Assembly (NCBI RefSeq): GCF_003026215.1
Contig: NZ_PYOC01000001.1
Span: 1,054,001 to 1,118,000, forward strand
Direction of reading: 5' to 3'
DNA: 64,000 nucleotides
From: Photobacterium indicum
GTDB taxonomy: Bacteria > Pseudomonadota > Gammaproteobacteria > Enterobacterales > Vibrionaceae
How positions within the stretch are numbered: the first letter of the stretch is position 1; each line of letters begins with the position of its first letter. The position numbers were made by a program, and so were the translations under genes. The notes under the pieces were generated by a model that was not told the origin of the DNA, searched no databases, and saw only the letters and a list, made by a program, of their open reading frames with translations. This document shows positions 25,572 to 34,122 of this stretch, in pieces.

Positions 25572-25862
25572 CTACGAATCAGTTCTACGCAGGGCATTCT
25601 TGTATACTTCGCTTCGTTCACGTTTCCCAACAGCAAGAACGGTAACAGTGATGACACCATCGTTTACTTCATAAACTAAGCGGTAACCAGATTGTCGTAG
25701 TTTGATTTTATACATATTATCGGCTCCAGACAGTTTTGAAGCCGATACATGTGGGTTTTCCAATCGCTCAATCAGCTTCTTTTTAAACTGTTCACGAAGT
25801 GTAGCACCAAGTTTTTTCCACTCTTTTAGGGCTGATTTCTTGAAGTCTAACTTATAGCTCAT
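25572..25862 (-). CDS. relE: RelE/ParE-superfamily toxin
   Basis: A 96-residue RelE-type toxin. Typical features are DFKKSALKEWKKLG at the start, the LSGADNMYKIKLRQSGYRLVYEV strand pair in the middle and AVGKRERSEVYKNA at the end, with the Lys, Arg and Tyr residues used for mRNA cleavage on the ribosome. It follows the antitoxin on the minus strand, overlapping it by 11 bases. The array reads the other way, so the pair has its own promoter near 26110-26190. Such modules stabilise large integron arrays. Confidence 0.92.
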   Translation of the reverse strand: MSYKLDFKKSALKEWKKLGATLREQFKKKLIERLENPHVSASKLSGADNMYKIKLRQSGYRLVYEVNDGVITVTVLAVGKRERSEVYKNALRRTDS

Positions 25863-26100
25863 TGATATCTACTGTGATGCTTGGCTCATCTTGACGTTCT
25901 TTTGCAATTGCAAGCAGCTCAAGATCTTCTAAACGATCCATAAGTAGTTCGTAGGCTTCAGCTGGTACACAATAGAATGCAGGTTCATTTCTATTCAATA
26001 CAGCAACAGGTTCACCATGAGCACTTGATACGACTTTCATTGGGTTAGCTTTAAGCTCTGTAATGCTAGCAGCAACATCAGCAAGGATACGTGCGGTCAT
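25852..26100 (-). CDS. relB: RelB/Phd-type antitoxin
   Basis: An 82-residue antitoxin with the Phd/YefM-like N-terminal fold (ILADVAASITELKANPMKVV, then GEPVAVLNRNEPAFYCVPAE) and an acidic C-terminal tail (DEPSITVDINEL) that should block RelE. It is promoter-proximal and expected to repress its own operon. Related relBE cassettes occur in the V. cholerae superintegron. Confidence 0.92.
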   Translation of the reverse strand: MTARILADVAASITELKANPMKVVSSAHGEPVAVLNRNEPAFYCVPAEAYELLMDRLEDLELLAIAKERQDEPSITVDINEL

Positions 26101-26204
26101 CTTAAAGGTCTCTTAATTGGTCTTCTATTCGGTCATTATAGTTTGTAGTATTGAGTTTTACTATTAGTAAAATGACTGTTTGTACTTATACGAAATGGTA
26201 GGTT

Positions 26205-26275
26205 TAACAAAAACATGAAGTTGACACGTTTTACTCCGCAGTTTTGGTATGAAGTTCAGTTTGTGGTTAGCGTTA
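26205..26275 (+). other. attC site 27 (truncated)
   Basis: Begins TAACAAAAACATGAAGTTGA like site 19 but is only 71 bases long. The distal arm (GTGCAACTTATGTTCGG in site 19) is missing and it ends GTTAGCGTTA. It cannot form the usual hairpin, so it is probably inactive and marks the decayed end of the array. Confidence 0.75.
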
Positions 26276-26293
26276 GGCGTATTGAGGTGAAAA

Positions 26294-26773
26294 TTGTTTA
26301 TGAAAATAATAAAAGTAGATAGTAGTAATAAGCATGTTTATATGAACTTGGCACAAGCTTATGAAGCTGAGTTTTCAAAAATCATGCAGAAAAAACCTGA
26401 TGAAAACGGTTTGTTTCCATTAGACACTCAGATCGAAGGTAACGTTTCTGGTTACTTGTTATATATGGATGGGGTTCCAGCTGGGCATACAGCGATAGCC
26501 AATGAAACGCCTGCTAACTATGAAGTTTGTGATTTCTATGTAGTACCGTATTTCCGAAAAAACAAAGTTGGTAAAAGCTTCATTACTGATGTTTTCAAAA
26601 GTTTAGGTGGTAGTTGGGAAATCAAACAGGTCGCAGGTGCTGAACATGCAGTCAAATTTTGGCGCGATGTTCTTGATGATTACACGGCAGGCAATTACGT
26701 TGAAGATGGCTATGAAGATGAAAAGTGGGGGGTAGTAACGAGGCAGCGATTTGTTCATACCATAAAAGTTTAG
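26294..26773 (+). CDS. GNAT-like acetyltransferase
   Basis: A 159-residue GNAT-fold protein. The CoA-binding region is at about residues 83-100 (YVVPYFRKNKVGKSFITDVF). The central segment SGYLLYMDGVPAGHTAIANE and late KFWRDVLDDYTAGNY fit proteins that modify small molecules. It may be the last cassette gene: a possible attC remnant starts at its stop codon. Start at ATG 26294 or 26300. Substrate unknown. Confidence 0.8.
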   Translation: MFMKIIKVDSSNKHVYMNLAQAYEAEFSKIMQKKPDENGLFPLDTQIEGNVSGYLLYMDGVPAGHTAIANETPANYEVCDFYVVPYFRKNKVGKSFITDVFKSLGGSWEIKQVAGAEHAVKFWRDVLDDYTAGNYVEDGYEDEKWGVVTRQRFVHTIKV

Positions 26774-26805
26774 CAAGGCATTCAAAAGGGCTTATTGTTA
26801 AGGAG
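26771..26805 (+). other. Possible attC remnant
   Basis: TAGCAAGGCATTCAAAAGG followed by GGCTTATTGTTAAGG looks like the two ends of a common attC (TAACAAGGCATCAAGG and CTTATTGCAGGCGTTA) with the middle deleted. The match is short, so this is tentative. Confidence 0.35.
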
Positions 26806-26809
26806 ATAT

Positions 26810-27337
26810 ATGAGTCAGCAATCCATTGAAACAAAAAGACTAATACTTAGGCGGTTTAATCTAAGTGATGCGACACGAGTGCAAGAGTTAGCTGGTGATA
26901 AACGTATTGCAGAAATGACGGCTAACATTCCTCATCCATATAAGAATGGAATGGCTGAAGGTTGGATTCGGACTCATTGTGATTTGTGGGAGCTGAAACA
27001 ATCGGTAATTTACGCTATTACTTTAAAAGATAGTGGCCAACTTATTGGCGCTATAAGCTTAACAGAAATAACTGCGAACGATGGTAATCTTGGGTATTGG
27101 TTAGGTGTTCCATTTTGGGGTAAAGGGTACTGTACTGAAGCAAGTCTGGCTTTGGTTGAATTTGCATTCAAACATTTGCAACTCCCGATGCTATATGCTC
27201 GGCACTTACCTGAAAATTCCCCTTCGGGTTCAGTGATATTGAAATCAGGTTTTTCGTATAGATATGATGTTGAGGTTACAGCATCAGGGAAAGTACGCAA
27301 AGTAAGGCATTATGAGTTACAACGAAAACATATTTAG
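26810..27337 (+). CDS. RimJ/RimL-type GNAT acetyltransferase
   Basis: A 175-residue protein of the RimJ/RimL branch (Acetyltransf_3). It starts IETKRLILRRFNLSDATRV, has the CoA site LGYWLGVPFWGKGYCTEASL at about residues 100-120 and ends ENSPSGSVILKSGFSY. AAGGAG lies before ATG 26810, which I prefer over a TTG 15 bases earlier. Relatives acetylate ribosomal protein N-termini or small molecules. No attC follows. Confidence 0.92.
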   Translation: MSQQSIETKRLILRRFNLSDATRVQELAGDKRIAEMTANIPHPYKNGMAEGWIRTHCDLWELKQSVIYAITLKDSGQLIGAISLTEITANDGNLGYWLGVPFWGKGYCTEASLALVEFAFKHLQLPMLYARHLPENSPSGSVILKSGFSYRYDVEVTASGKVRKVRHYELQRKHI

Positions 27338-27345
27338 CTGATGAG

Positions 27346-27371
27346 ATCTTACTTAGGTAGGTAAGTAAGAT
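27346..27371. terminator. Perfect hairpin, possible terminator
   Basis: ATCTTACTTA-GGTAGG-TAAGTAAGAT, a 10-base-pair perfect stem just after the acetyltransferase stop. There is no long T run, so termination is only one possibility. Confidence 0.45.
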
Positions 27372-27416
27372 GTTAGTTGTTAAAATTGTTTTGTGTGTTC
27401 AAATAGGCAGCAAAAA

Positions 27417-28298
27417 TTGAAAATTTTAATTACAGGTACAGCAGGTAGAGTCGGACGTGCAATTTATATCAACCTAATGAAAAAACATGAAGTTGTTGGG
27501 ATAGATAGAACACCATGTTCAACCGCTGATTTTGTCGGGGATATTCGTGATACCGCTTTATTGACTACAGCTTTAGAAGGCGTAGAGGTCATTATTCATA
27601 CTGCGGCGTTGCATGCTCCTCATGTTGGGTTAGTATCCGATAATGAATTTGAAGACATTAATATAAAGGCAACAGAGCAACTTGCATTATTGGGTATAGA
27701 AAAGGGCGTTAAGCACTTTGTATTCACGAGCACCACCGCCCTTTATGGTTTTGCATCAACACCTGAGGGCACCGCGGGCTGGGTTAATGAAACTGTTACT
27801 CCAAGCCCTAAAACGATTTACCATAAATCAAAGATTCAGGCTGAACAGATACTTGGAAACATCTCAAATTTGTTCAATTTTCCTGTCACAGTTCTTCAAA
27901 TGTCTCGTTGTTTCCCAGAGCCTGCACACTTAATGGCTGTTTATCGTTTAACTCGTGGTATTGATGCTCGAGATGTTGCTAGTGCTCATGCTTGTGCTGT
28001 AGATAAACGTCGATCGGGTTTTAGGCGCTATATCATTTCAGGACAAACGCCATTTAACAAAATATCTTGTGAACAGCTATACCAAAGTGCTGATGATGCT
28101 ATACGAGAATATGTACCTTGCTTGGCAAGTGACTTCGCAAACCGAGGATGGCGTTTGCCTCAAACTCTTGATCGTGTTTATGACTCTACACTGGCGCAAC
28201 AAGAGCTTGGTTGGTTGCCCAAATATGGTTATGAAAGCGTATTAAGCATGTTAGATAATGAAATTGCAGAAGTTCTTCCAGCAACGAGGCATCGCTAA
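27417..28298 (+). CDS. NAD-dependent epimerase/dehydratase (extended SDR)
   Basis: A protein of about 293 residues with a Rossmann fold at its N-terminus (KILITGTAGRVGRAIYINLM, a GxxGxxG motif) and the catalytic Ser/Tyr-x3-Lys set (VFTSTTALYG and YHKSKIQAE). The substrate class is nucleotide sugar or a similar sugar, but the specific one is unknown. The start is uncertain: TTG 27417 gives a normal N-terminus, while GTG 27393 adds eight residues. It stands alone with no attC. Confidence 0.88.
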   Translation: MKILITGTAGRVGRAIYINLMKKHEVVGIDRTPCSTADFVGDIRDTALLTTALEGVEVIIHTAALHAPHVGLVSDNEFEDINIKATEQLALLGIEKGVKHFVFTSTTALYGFASTPEGTAGWVNETVTPSPKTIYHKSKIQAEQILGNISNLFNFPVTVLQMSRCFPEPAHLMAVYRLTRGIDARDVASAHACAVDKRRSGFRRYIISGQTPFNKISCEQLYQSADDAIREYVPCLASDFANRGWRLPQTLDRVYDSTLAQQELGWLPKYGYESVLSMLDNEIAEVLPATRHR

Positions 28299-28489
28299 TT
28301 TTTTTTATGGTCAATCGTTAGCTTAGGTATAGGTTCGTGTTTACTCATTGAATTTTAGAGATATTTGTAGAAGTGCATAAGTTGCAGGCGTTGTATGCTC
28401 TTACTGTGATATTAGCCCTATTGGGTCGCTACCTTTTTTAACAAACTCAGTTATCATCACTTCAATTATCTACATGAAAGGGAAATATC

Positions 28490-28840
28490 ATGACAAGTCG
28501 TGTGTATGTTTTAGCTCAATTTAAGCCAAAAGCAGGTAAAGAAGCAGAATTGTTTGAAATTCTAAAAGCGCTTGAACCAGATTCTTACCGAGAAGAAGGT
28601 TGCATCCAATATATGCTTACTCGTCAGATTGATCACCCAAGTGCATCTCGAAATGAATACCCCATTGTTTTTAATGAAATTTGGGAAGATGCCGACTGTT
28701 GGGCGGCACATGGACGCAGGAAGCAAATTCAACATTTTTTTGAAACACAGGTGAAAGCTGAAGCCGGCTTAGTTGAAGATGCGATTGTAACGGCTTATTC
28801 AGATGAAGGTTATAATTACGACGAACCTATTTTTGAATAA
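28490..28840 (+). CDS. Antibiotic biosynthesis monooxygenase (ABM) domain protein
   Basis: A 116-residue ABM-domain protein of the ferredoxin-like fold, close to quinol monooxygenases of the YgiN type. Features: RVYVLAQFKPKAGKEAELFE at the start, EEGCIQYMLTRQ and FNEIWEDADCWAAH in the middle. AAGGGAAA precedes the ATG. The natural substrate is unknown. A 9-base-pair hairpin follows. Confidence 0.88.
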   Translation: MTSRVYVLAQFKPKAGKEAELFEILKALEPDSYREEGCIQYMLTRQIDHPSASRNEYPIVFNEIWEDADCWAAHGRRKQIQHFFETQVKAEAGLVEDAIVTAYSDEGYNYDEPIFE

Positions 28841-28848
28841 TAGAATGA

Positions 28849-28869
28849 CTGGCACAGCCATTGTGCCAG
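28849..28869. terminator. Hairpin after ABM gene, possible terminator
   Basis: CTGGCACA-GCCAT-TGTGCCAG followed by TATTTATTATTT. The stem is strong but the T tract is broken. Confidence 0.5.
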
Positions 28870-28970
28870 TATTTATTATTTAGGTTAGATGCGTTTTCTT
28901 TGTGCATTCGTTGCTTAAGTTAGTTAGTCATTTGGCTAATTAATCCACGAAAATATAAGGTTATATTGTA

Positions 28971-29396
28971 ATGTCAGATTCTCATGAAAAGGTAGCAAAA
29001 TGCTTGTGCGGTGCAGTAAAAATGACCGTTGCCGCCGTCGATCCTAAATTTACTGTATGTCATTGTGATACCTGTCGTACTTGGGGTGGCGGCCCTTTCT
29101 TCGCTGTACAGTGTGGGACAGAAGTAACTATTGAAAGCGATAAAAGTGTGAAGGAATATGATTCTTCACCATGGGCCTCTCGTGGCTTTTGCTCTGAATG
29201 CGGAACGCATTTATTTTATCGTTTAAAGAAAACGGGAAGTTATAATATGCCCGTAGGTTTGTTTCCGCAGCTAGAGGGGTTGGTCATGAATATGCAATAT
29301 TTCAGCGATCAACGGCCTGAATACAATTGTTTTTCTAATCAAACTGCAGAGATGACCGAGGCTGAGATAAAGGCTTATTTTGCCTCTCAGGTGTAG
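28971..29396 (+). CDS. GFA/CENP-V-fold zinc protein
   Basis: A 141-residue GFA-family protein with zinc ligands in AKCLCGAVKMTV (residues about 10-21), VCHCDTCRTWGGG (about 33-45) and GFCSECGTHLFYR (about 72-84). It is of another subgroup than the cassette protein at 17408: the WGGGPFFAV segment is typical of this branch. Catalytic activity is unproven for most members. Confidence 0.92.
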   Translation: MSDSHEKVAKCLCGAVKMTVAAVDPKFTVCHCDTCRTWGGGPFFAVQCGTEVTIESDKSVKEYDSSPWASRGFCSECGTHLFYRLKKTGSYNMPVGLFPQLEGLVMNMQYFSDQRPEYNCFSNQTAEMTEAEIKAYFASQV

Positions 29397-29638
29397 GTAT
29401 ATAGAACAATATTTTTTCTACTCAATCGCTTTTTATTGGCGTGTATGCATGGTCGATTTATCGTGGCACGCCGAATAATGGGAGCATGATCACCTATAGA
29501 AGTTGCTAAAGTTCTATGTTGTAAGCATAAGTGTTTTTTTATGACAGATTGCACAAAAATAATAAATCTATATTATTGAAAATACTGTTTTTTTAATATC
29601 GCGACTTGATGCTGGTTGCATATGGTGGAGGAAGTTTT

Positions 29639-30001
29639 GTGCTTAATTTAGATCAAATTGACCACATCCAATTGGATGTAAACAATCGAGCTTTAGTTCA
29701 GAAAAGATACTTAGAAAGTTTAGACTTCACACAAGTCACGAGTCTAGTGCCGTGGATTGAAAGTATCCCATTCGCTGTTGACAATGGTAGTGAACATCTC
29801 GGTTTATTTGAATCAAAATCTATATACAGTACAACTGTCGCTTTTAGCGTAACAAGCAGCCAATTCAGCAATTGGCAAAAGCATTTATTTGAACACTCCA
29901 TCGAGTATGTGCTTATGGAACATGACTTATTTTGGTCTATGCACTTTAGTGATCCAGGTGGAACGCCATTTGAAATAAAAAGCTATGACTGTATAGCTTA
30001 G
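29639..30001 (+). CDS. VOC-superfamily (glyoxalase/bleomycin resistance-like) protein
   Basis: A protein of about 120 residues with the two beta-alpha-beta-beta-beta units of the VOC fold: LDQIDHIQLDVNNRALVQKR at the start and MHFSDPGGTPFEIKSYD at the end, the latter the usual second metal-binding segment. I take GTG 29639 as start because GGAGGA lies 6 bases before it; ATG 29609 would add ten residues. Substrate unknown. Confidence 0.8.
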   Translation: MLNLDQIDHIQLDVNNRALVQKRYLESLDFTQVTSLVPWIESIPFAVDNGSEHLGLFESKSIYSTTVAFSVTSSQFSNWQKHLFEHSIEYVLMEHDLFWSMHFSDPGGTPFEIKSYDCIA

Positions 30002-30175
30002 ATTTGAGTTAAAAACTAAGCTTAATAACGTATTTAATAGCCACCAGTCCATGAATTAAATTCGGTAATATTGTTTATTCAGTACAAAGAAGTCACGCAT
30101 TGTATTAATTTAGTAATGTTATTAATAGAGGCGATTCTCGAACCTGTGGCGATATTCAATTAAACAGGAGGCTTT

Positions 30176-30634
30176 ATATTTCTTGCCGATAAGACAGAGA
30201 TGAAGGCAAAGGTAGCACGTTGGTACTTTGATGAGTGGGGGCCACTCGTTAAAGGAGCGACCGTTGAATCTTTTGATAGAAAGCTAGATGACTATCTTAA
30301 TTCAAACCAAATTCCTCTTATCGTCATGGCTGTTGATGGCGAAAAAGTACTAGGTGTTGCTCAACTTAGATGCCACGAAATGTCGATTTATCCTGATAAA
30401 GAACATTGGATTGGTGGTGTTTATGTTGATAGTGAATTTCGGGGCAATAATGTGGCGTCCTCACTTATTCTTAAAGTACAAGAGGTGGCACTATCACTAG
30501 GTGTAAAAAAAATTCATCTGCAGACCGAAAAATTGAATGGAGGTTTATACGCGCATTTAGGCTGGAAAGCATTAGAGCAAGTCAATTATCGAGGGGTTGA
30601 TGTTCTTGTTATGTCTAAAAGTATAAAGCGCTAA
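30176..30634 (+). CDS. GNAT acetyltransferase with unusual start
   Basis: The ATG at 30200 gives 144 residues, but the family N-terminus (FLADKTEMKAKVARWYFDEW) lies in frame upstream, and a perfect AGGAGG (30166-30171) sits 4 bases before an ATA codon at 30176. Translation may begin at this ATA, or a former ATG has mutated; the ATG at 30200 has no ribosome site. The CoA loop is VYVDSEFRGNNVASSL and the late motif GGLYAHLGWKALEQ. The fold is clear, the start is not. Confidence 0.75.
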   Translation: MFLADKTEMKAKVARWYFDEWGPLVKGATVESFDRKLDDYLNSNQIPLIVMAVDGEKVLGVAQLRCHEMSIYPDKEHWIGGVYVDSEFRGNNVASSLILKVQEVALSLGVKKIHLQTEKLNGGLYAHLGWKALEQVNYRGVDVLVMSKSIKR

Positions 30635-30816
30635 TTTAACGTTTACGTGCGGTACTATACCAAAGGAATGAGTATGCATAATTTACAATTTCAAATAGCC
30701 CCTAAATGACTGTAAGACTGTTTTTTTTGCTTTTTCACTGCCTTAAATCATCACTTCCAATTATGTGATTTCTTTTATAAGATCATGCCTCTAATTTACT
30801 GAAATAAAAAGTATTC

Positions 30817-31725
30817 ATGCCTACTCACTTTATAAATCATGTCCCTGTCGGTGTTAGGTATATGCTGATGTCAGCTTTTGCTTTTGCACTTATGTCTAGC
30901 TGCGTTAAATTGGTCAGCACTTATGGCATTCCTGTGTTTGAAATTGTAGCTGCTAGGGCTGTTGTTTCACTAATCATTAGCTATGCAGATATTAAAAGGA
31001 AACGGATTTCAGTTTGGGGGAATAATAAAAAATTACTGATAGCAAGAGGCGTCGCAGGCTCGCTTGCTTTGATATGCGTTTATTTTGCAGTCGCGACTTT
31101 ACCTTTAGCTGAAGCGACTATTCTTCAATACCTACACCCTGTGTTTACCGCTTTGCTGGCGTTAGTGTTTCTTAGAGAGCGAATTCAGCTCTCAACTATT
31201 ATTTGTATTGTTTTTTGTATCGTAGGGCTACTTGTAATGGTTAGTCCGGGGTTAACATTTGATAGTACTGCTGCATTACCTTGGCTAAGTGTAACCGCTG
31301 CTTTACTGGGCGCTCTGGGAAGTGCTATTGCCTATGTCATTGTAAAGCGACTCAGTAGTAGTGAAGATAGCTCTGTTATTATCTTTTATTTTCCGTTAAT
31401 TGCGCTGCCTCTGTCTGTGTTATTTCTAGGTAATGACTTTGTAATGCCAGATACAGAAGCGCTGCTACTATTGCTCTTTGTTGGCATTTCCACTCAAGTA
31501 GGGCAAATCGGGCTGACAAAAGCGATGCAAACTGAAGTTGCGAGTAAAGCCACTGCATATTCTTATGTACAGGTGGTTTTTTCAATCATTCTAGGGTGGT
31601 TATTCTTTAGTGAGCTCCCATCAATATGGACTTGGGCTGGTGGAACTCTGATTATTATTGGTGCTTTCATCAATGTATTTGGAAGCCTCAAGTTTAAAAA
31701 ATTAAAAACGAGCCAAGCAAGCTAA
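30817..31725 (+). CDS. EamA/DMT-family transporter
   Basis: A 302-residue inner-membrane protein with about ten transmembrane helices in two EamA repeats. The first repeat ends AEATILQYLHPVFTALLALV and the second SKATAYSYVQVVFSIILGWL. The start AFALMSSCVKLVSTYGIPVF is typical of the drug/metabolite exporter group. Substrate unknown. No clear ribosome site before the ATG. Confidence 0.92.
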   Translation: MPTHFINHVPVGVRYMLMSAFAFALMSSCVKLVSTYGIPVFEIVAARAVVSLIISYADIKRKRISVWGNNKKLLIARGVAGSLALICVYFAVATLPLAEATILQYLHPVFTALLALVFLRERIQLSTIICIVFCIVGLLVMVSPGLTFDSTAALPWLSVTAALLGALGSAIAYVIVKRLSSSEDSSVIIFYFPLIALPLSVLFLGNDFVMPDTEALLLLLFVGISTQVGQIGLTKAMQTEVASKATAYSYVQVVFSIILGWLFFSELPSIWTWAGGTLIIIGAFINVFGSLKFKKLKTSQAS

Positions 31726-31734
31726 CTATACGCA

Positions 31735-31787
31735 AGTTACCTCAAGATGCTCTGAATCCTGCATTTTGAGGTGGCTTGGATATATTC
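31735..31787 (+). repeat. MITE-like repeat, short copy
   Basis: CAAGTTACCTCAAGATGC followed directly by TCTGAATCCTGCATTTTGAG and GTGGCTTGG. The ends are inverted repeats of each other. It is a shortened form of the repeats at 1-200 and 32790-32867. Confidence 0.7.
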
Positions 31788-31849
31788 AACTAACCTTAAG
31801 TGAACGAATAATAAACTTAAGTGAAAGCCTCTATGCAGGTAGTGAAAGC

Positions 31850-32467
31850 GTGAATAATGACCCCCAAAAGGAACCTTTGGGTATTTTCCCTCACTCATGG
31901 ACTGAATTAAGGGCGGGAAGAGTTCCAGGTAATATTCCTATTTGGGTGGGGATTTTGTCTGAACTGACCGAATTCGGAATTTTTTTTGTAGCCTATTTTA
32001 TTGCCAAATATCATTATCCCGAAGCTTTCTCCCTTGGTCCTCAGAGCGTCAGCACTGCCTCAGGCGTTTTAAATACCCTTATATTGCTGTCGAGTAGCTA
32101 CTTTATGGCAAAAGCCATGATCAATATTCGTTTGGATGATCTACGGAAGTCGGAGCGTTACCTTTGGCTGACTTTTAGTTGTGGCTGTTTGTATTTGATG
32201 GTGAAAACGGGTGAATTTTATTGGAATGACTTGCAGGGTTTTAGTACCAATACCAGTGAGTTTTTTACTATCTACTACTACATGACCTTTAATCACTTTC
32301 TTCATGTTGGTTGGGCAGCTTGCGCGATATTGTGGGTGATTTTCCGCTTGCGTAAAGGCGCCTATTCAGCAAAGCAGCACTCAGGCTTAGAGGCCTTGGC
32401 CATGTATTGGCATATGATTGATCTTATGTGGATCCTTATATTCCCATTGCTGTATGTATTGAGGTGA
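31850..32467 (+). CDS. norE: NorE, cytochrome c oxidase subunit III-like protein
   Basis: A 205-residue membrane protein of the heme-copper oxidase subunit III family with about five helices (GNIPIWVGILSELTEFGIFF; TFNHFLHVGWAACAILWVIF; YWHMIDLMWILIFPLLYVLR). NorE assists nitric oxide reductase activity. I place the start at GTG 31850; a longer frame starting at 31766 reads through the repeat and is unlikely. It is 6 bases from norF and upstream of norQ. Confidence 0.9.
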   Translation: MNNDPQKEPLGIFPHSWTELRAGRVPGNIPIWVGILSELTEFGIFFVAYFIAKYHYPEAFSLGPQSVSTASGVLNTLILLSSSYFMAKAMINIRLDDLRKSERYLWLTFSCGCLYLMVKTGEFYWNDLQGFSTNTSEFFTIYYYMTFNHFLHVGWAACAILWVIFRLRKGAYSAKQHSGLEALAMYWHMIDLMWILIFPLLYVLR

Positions 32468-32473
32468 TTGCTG

Positions 32474-32728
32474 ATGAAGTCATTTGGGAAAATTGAATAT
32501 TATTGGTGGGCACTGATTGGAATTACCCTGTTTAATACATTCTTGGGTGAACATTTTGAGTCCTCGGCACTTGTGAGTGTTTTGGTGGCACTGACTGTGA
32601 TGTCCAAAGGGTTGATGGTTATCGACCATTTTATGGAACTGCGCCAAGCCCATAAATACTTGCGTTTAATGATGCGGATCTACATTATTTTATTTCCCTC
32701 ACTCATTATATTGACCGCCTTTTTTTGA
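32474..32728 (+). CDS. norF: NorF, cytochrome c oxidase subunit IV-like protein
   Basis: An 84-residue protein with three hydrophobic segments matching the prokaryotic subunit IV (COX4_pro/NorF) family (EYYWWALIGITLFNTFLGEH, then VLVALTVMSKGLMVIDHFME). The ATG at 32474 is 7 bases after GAGGTG. It follows norE immediately, as in other nor operons, and is thought to help NO reductase assembly. Confidence 0.88.
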   Translation: MKSFGKIEYYWWALIGITLFNTFLGEHFESSALVSVLVALTVMSKGLMVIDHFMELRQAHKYLRLMMRIYIILFPSLIILTAFF

Positions 32729-32789
32729 CAATGAATGGGTTAAGTTGACTAATTCTATGGTCAAATCTTTGATAAGAACTATATTTATT

Positions 32790-32867
32790 TATACCCAAGC
32801 TACCTCAAGATGCAGGATTCAGAGTGATCTCAGCGTGTTTAATTCAAGGGAAATGTGTGTAGGAATA
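32790..32867 (-). repeat. MITE-like repeat, copy 3 (inverted)
   Basis: Reverse complement of bases about 111-189: TATACCCAAGCTACCTCAAG through TTCAAGGGAAATGTGTGTAG. It separates norF from norQ. Confidence 0.75.
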
Positions 32868-32905
32868 CTTTCTTTTTCGACTAGTGCCGAGTCTTAGGGA
32901 ATAAT

Positions 32906-33715
32906 ATGACCTCTTCAACTACCTCAGCTATTCCCATTAATAGTGATATTTTTTATCAGCCACAAGATAATGAAGTTCAACTGTTTGAGTATGCGTATGC
33001 GCATCAGTTGCCATTGCTGATTAAAGGGCCAACAGGGTGCGGTAAGACTCGCTTTGTCGCTCATATGGCCGAGAAACTAGGCAGACCATTGTACACCGTG
33101 GCATGTCACGATGACTTAACTGCAGCGGATCTCGTTGGGCGCCACTTGATTGGGCCTAATGGTACGTATTGGCAGGATGGACCATTAACTAGAGCGGTGA
33201 GAGAAGGCGGCATATGTTATCTCGATGAAATTGTTGAAGCGCGTAAAGATACCACGGTGGTCCTTCATCCTCTTGCTGATGATCGACGCCTACTACCGAT
33301 AGAGCGAACGGGGGAGGAGCTTGCCGCTGCGGAAGGCTTTATGTTGGTGGTGTCTTATAACCCAGGCTATCAAAATATTCTCAAAGGCATGAAGGCAAGC
33401 ACTCGACAGCGCTTCGTCGCATTGCGGCTTAACTATCCCGACCCTCTGCTTGAGAGTCAAATTCTGATAGCTGAAAGCCAAATAGAACAAAGCTTGGCGG
33501 TCAAGTTGATTGAATTGGCCGGTTCACTGCGTCGATTAGACAGTGACTTGGATGAAGTGGTGTCCACTCGCTTGTTAATTTATGCGGCTCGAATGATGTC
33601 TAGTGGCATGTCACCGCTTGCTGTGTGTCGGTGTTGTCTTGCTGAGCCCCTATCAGATGATATTAGTACTGTTGAAGCCTTGATGGATGTTGCACGCTTA
33701 TATTTTGATTGTTGA
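32906..33715 (+). CDS. norQ: NorQ, MoxR-type AAA+ ATPase
   Basis: A 269-residue AAA+ protein. Walker A is GPTGCGKT (residues 41-48), Walker B is in GGICYLDEIVEA, and the arginine region is MKASTRQRFVALRL. NorQ works with NorD to insert iron into NorB. It lies downstream of norEF but a repeat of about 80 bases intervenes, so it may have its own promoter. Confidence 0.95.
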   Translation: MTSSTTSAIPINSDIFYQPQDNEVQLFEYAYAHQLPLLIKGPTGCGKTRFVAHMAEKLGRPLYTVACHDDLTAADLVGRHLIGPNGTYWQDGPLTRAVREGGICYLDEIVEARKDTTVVLHPLADDRRLLPIERTGEELAAAEGFMLVVSYNPGYQNILKGMKASTRQRFVALRLNYPDPLLESQILIAESQIEQSLAVKLIELAGSLRRLDSDLDEVVSTRLLIYAARMMSSGMSPLAVCRCCLAEPLSDDISTVEALMDVARLYFDC

Positions 33716-33726
33716 GGTGCCGCTTT

Positions 33727-34095
33727 TTAATTTTGCTTGTAGCCCATCTTGTTGCCTGCCCATGCCCGTACTAACATCCATACGGCAATCAGAATAAATA
33801 CAGTATGGATAGAGATAAAATAGGTAATCACAAATACCCACGTCATCCCAGATTTGAAGCCTCCCAATAATATCATTAGTGCCGTGACCAGTATTAATGC
33901 CGCAGCAGCGGCTAGGTTCAGCTTGATGGCGAAGTTCAGGTGGTAAGCGGAAAACGACTCAGTGGTACATTTATTGATTTTGGTTAGTAACACGATAAAC
34001 GAGAACACAGGCAAAAAGGTGAGGTTTAGTAAGGACCACAAGGCAATTGCAGATGCTTGCTCTATTTGTTCTTTATCGTATTTTTTAAAATTCAT
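33727..34095 (-). CDS. Small membrane protein of the nor cluster
   Basis: A 122-residue protein with three predicted transmembrane segments (residues about 17-40, 58-78 and 85-110). No family I can name. It is last in the minus-strand nor unit, 27 bases after the DnrP-like gene, and ends 11 bases before the end of norQ on the other strand. Location suggests a role in NO metabolism or biogenesis, but nothing in the sequence proves it. Confidence 0.75.
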   Translation of the reverse strand: MNFKKYDKEQIEQASAIALWSLLNLTFLPVFSFIVLLTKINKCTTESFSAYHLNFAIKLNLAAAAALILVTALMILLGGFKSGMTWVFVITYFISIHTVFILIAVWMLVRAWAGNKMGYKQN

Positions 34096-34122
34096 TGTTA
34101 TATACCTGTCTGCTGTAGTCCG

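Noticed and set aside
31766..31849. Longer N-terminus of NorE
   Set aside because: It would start inside the MITE-like repeat; the family start fits GTG 31850.
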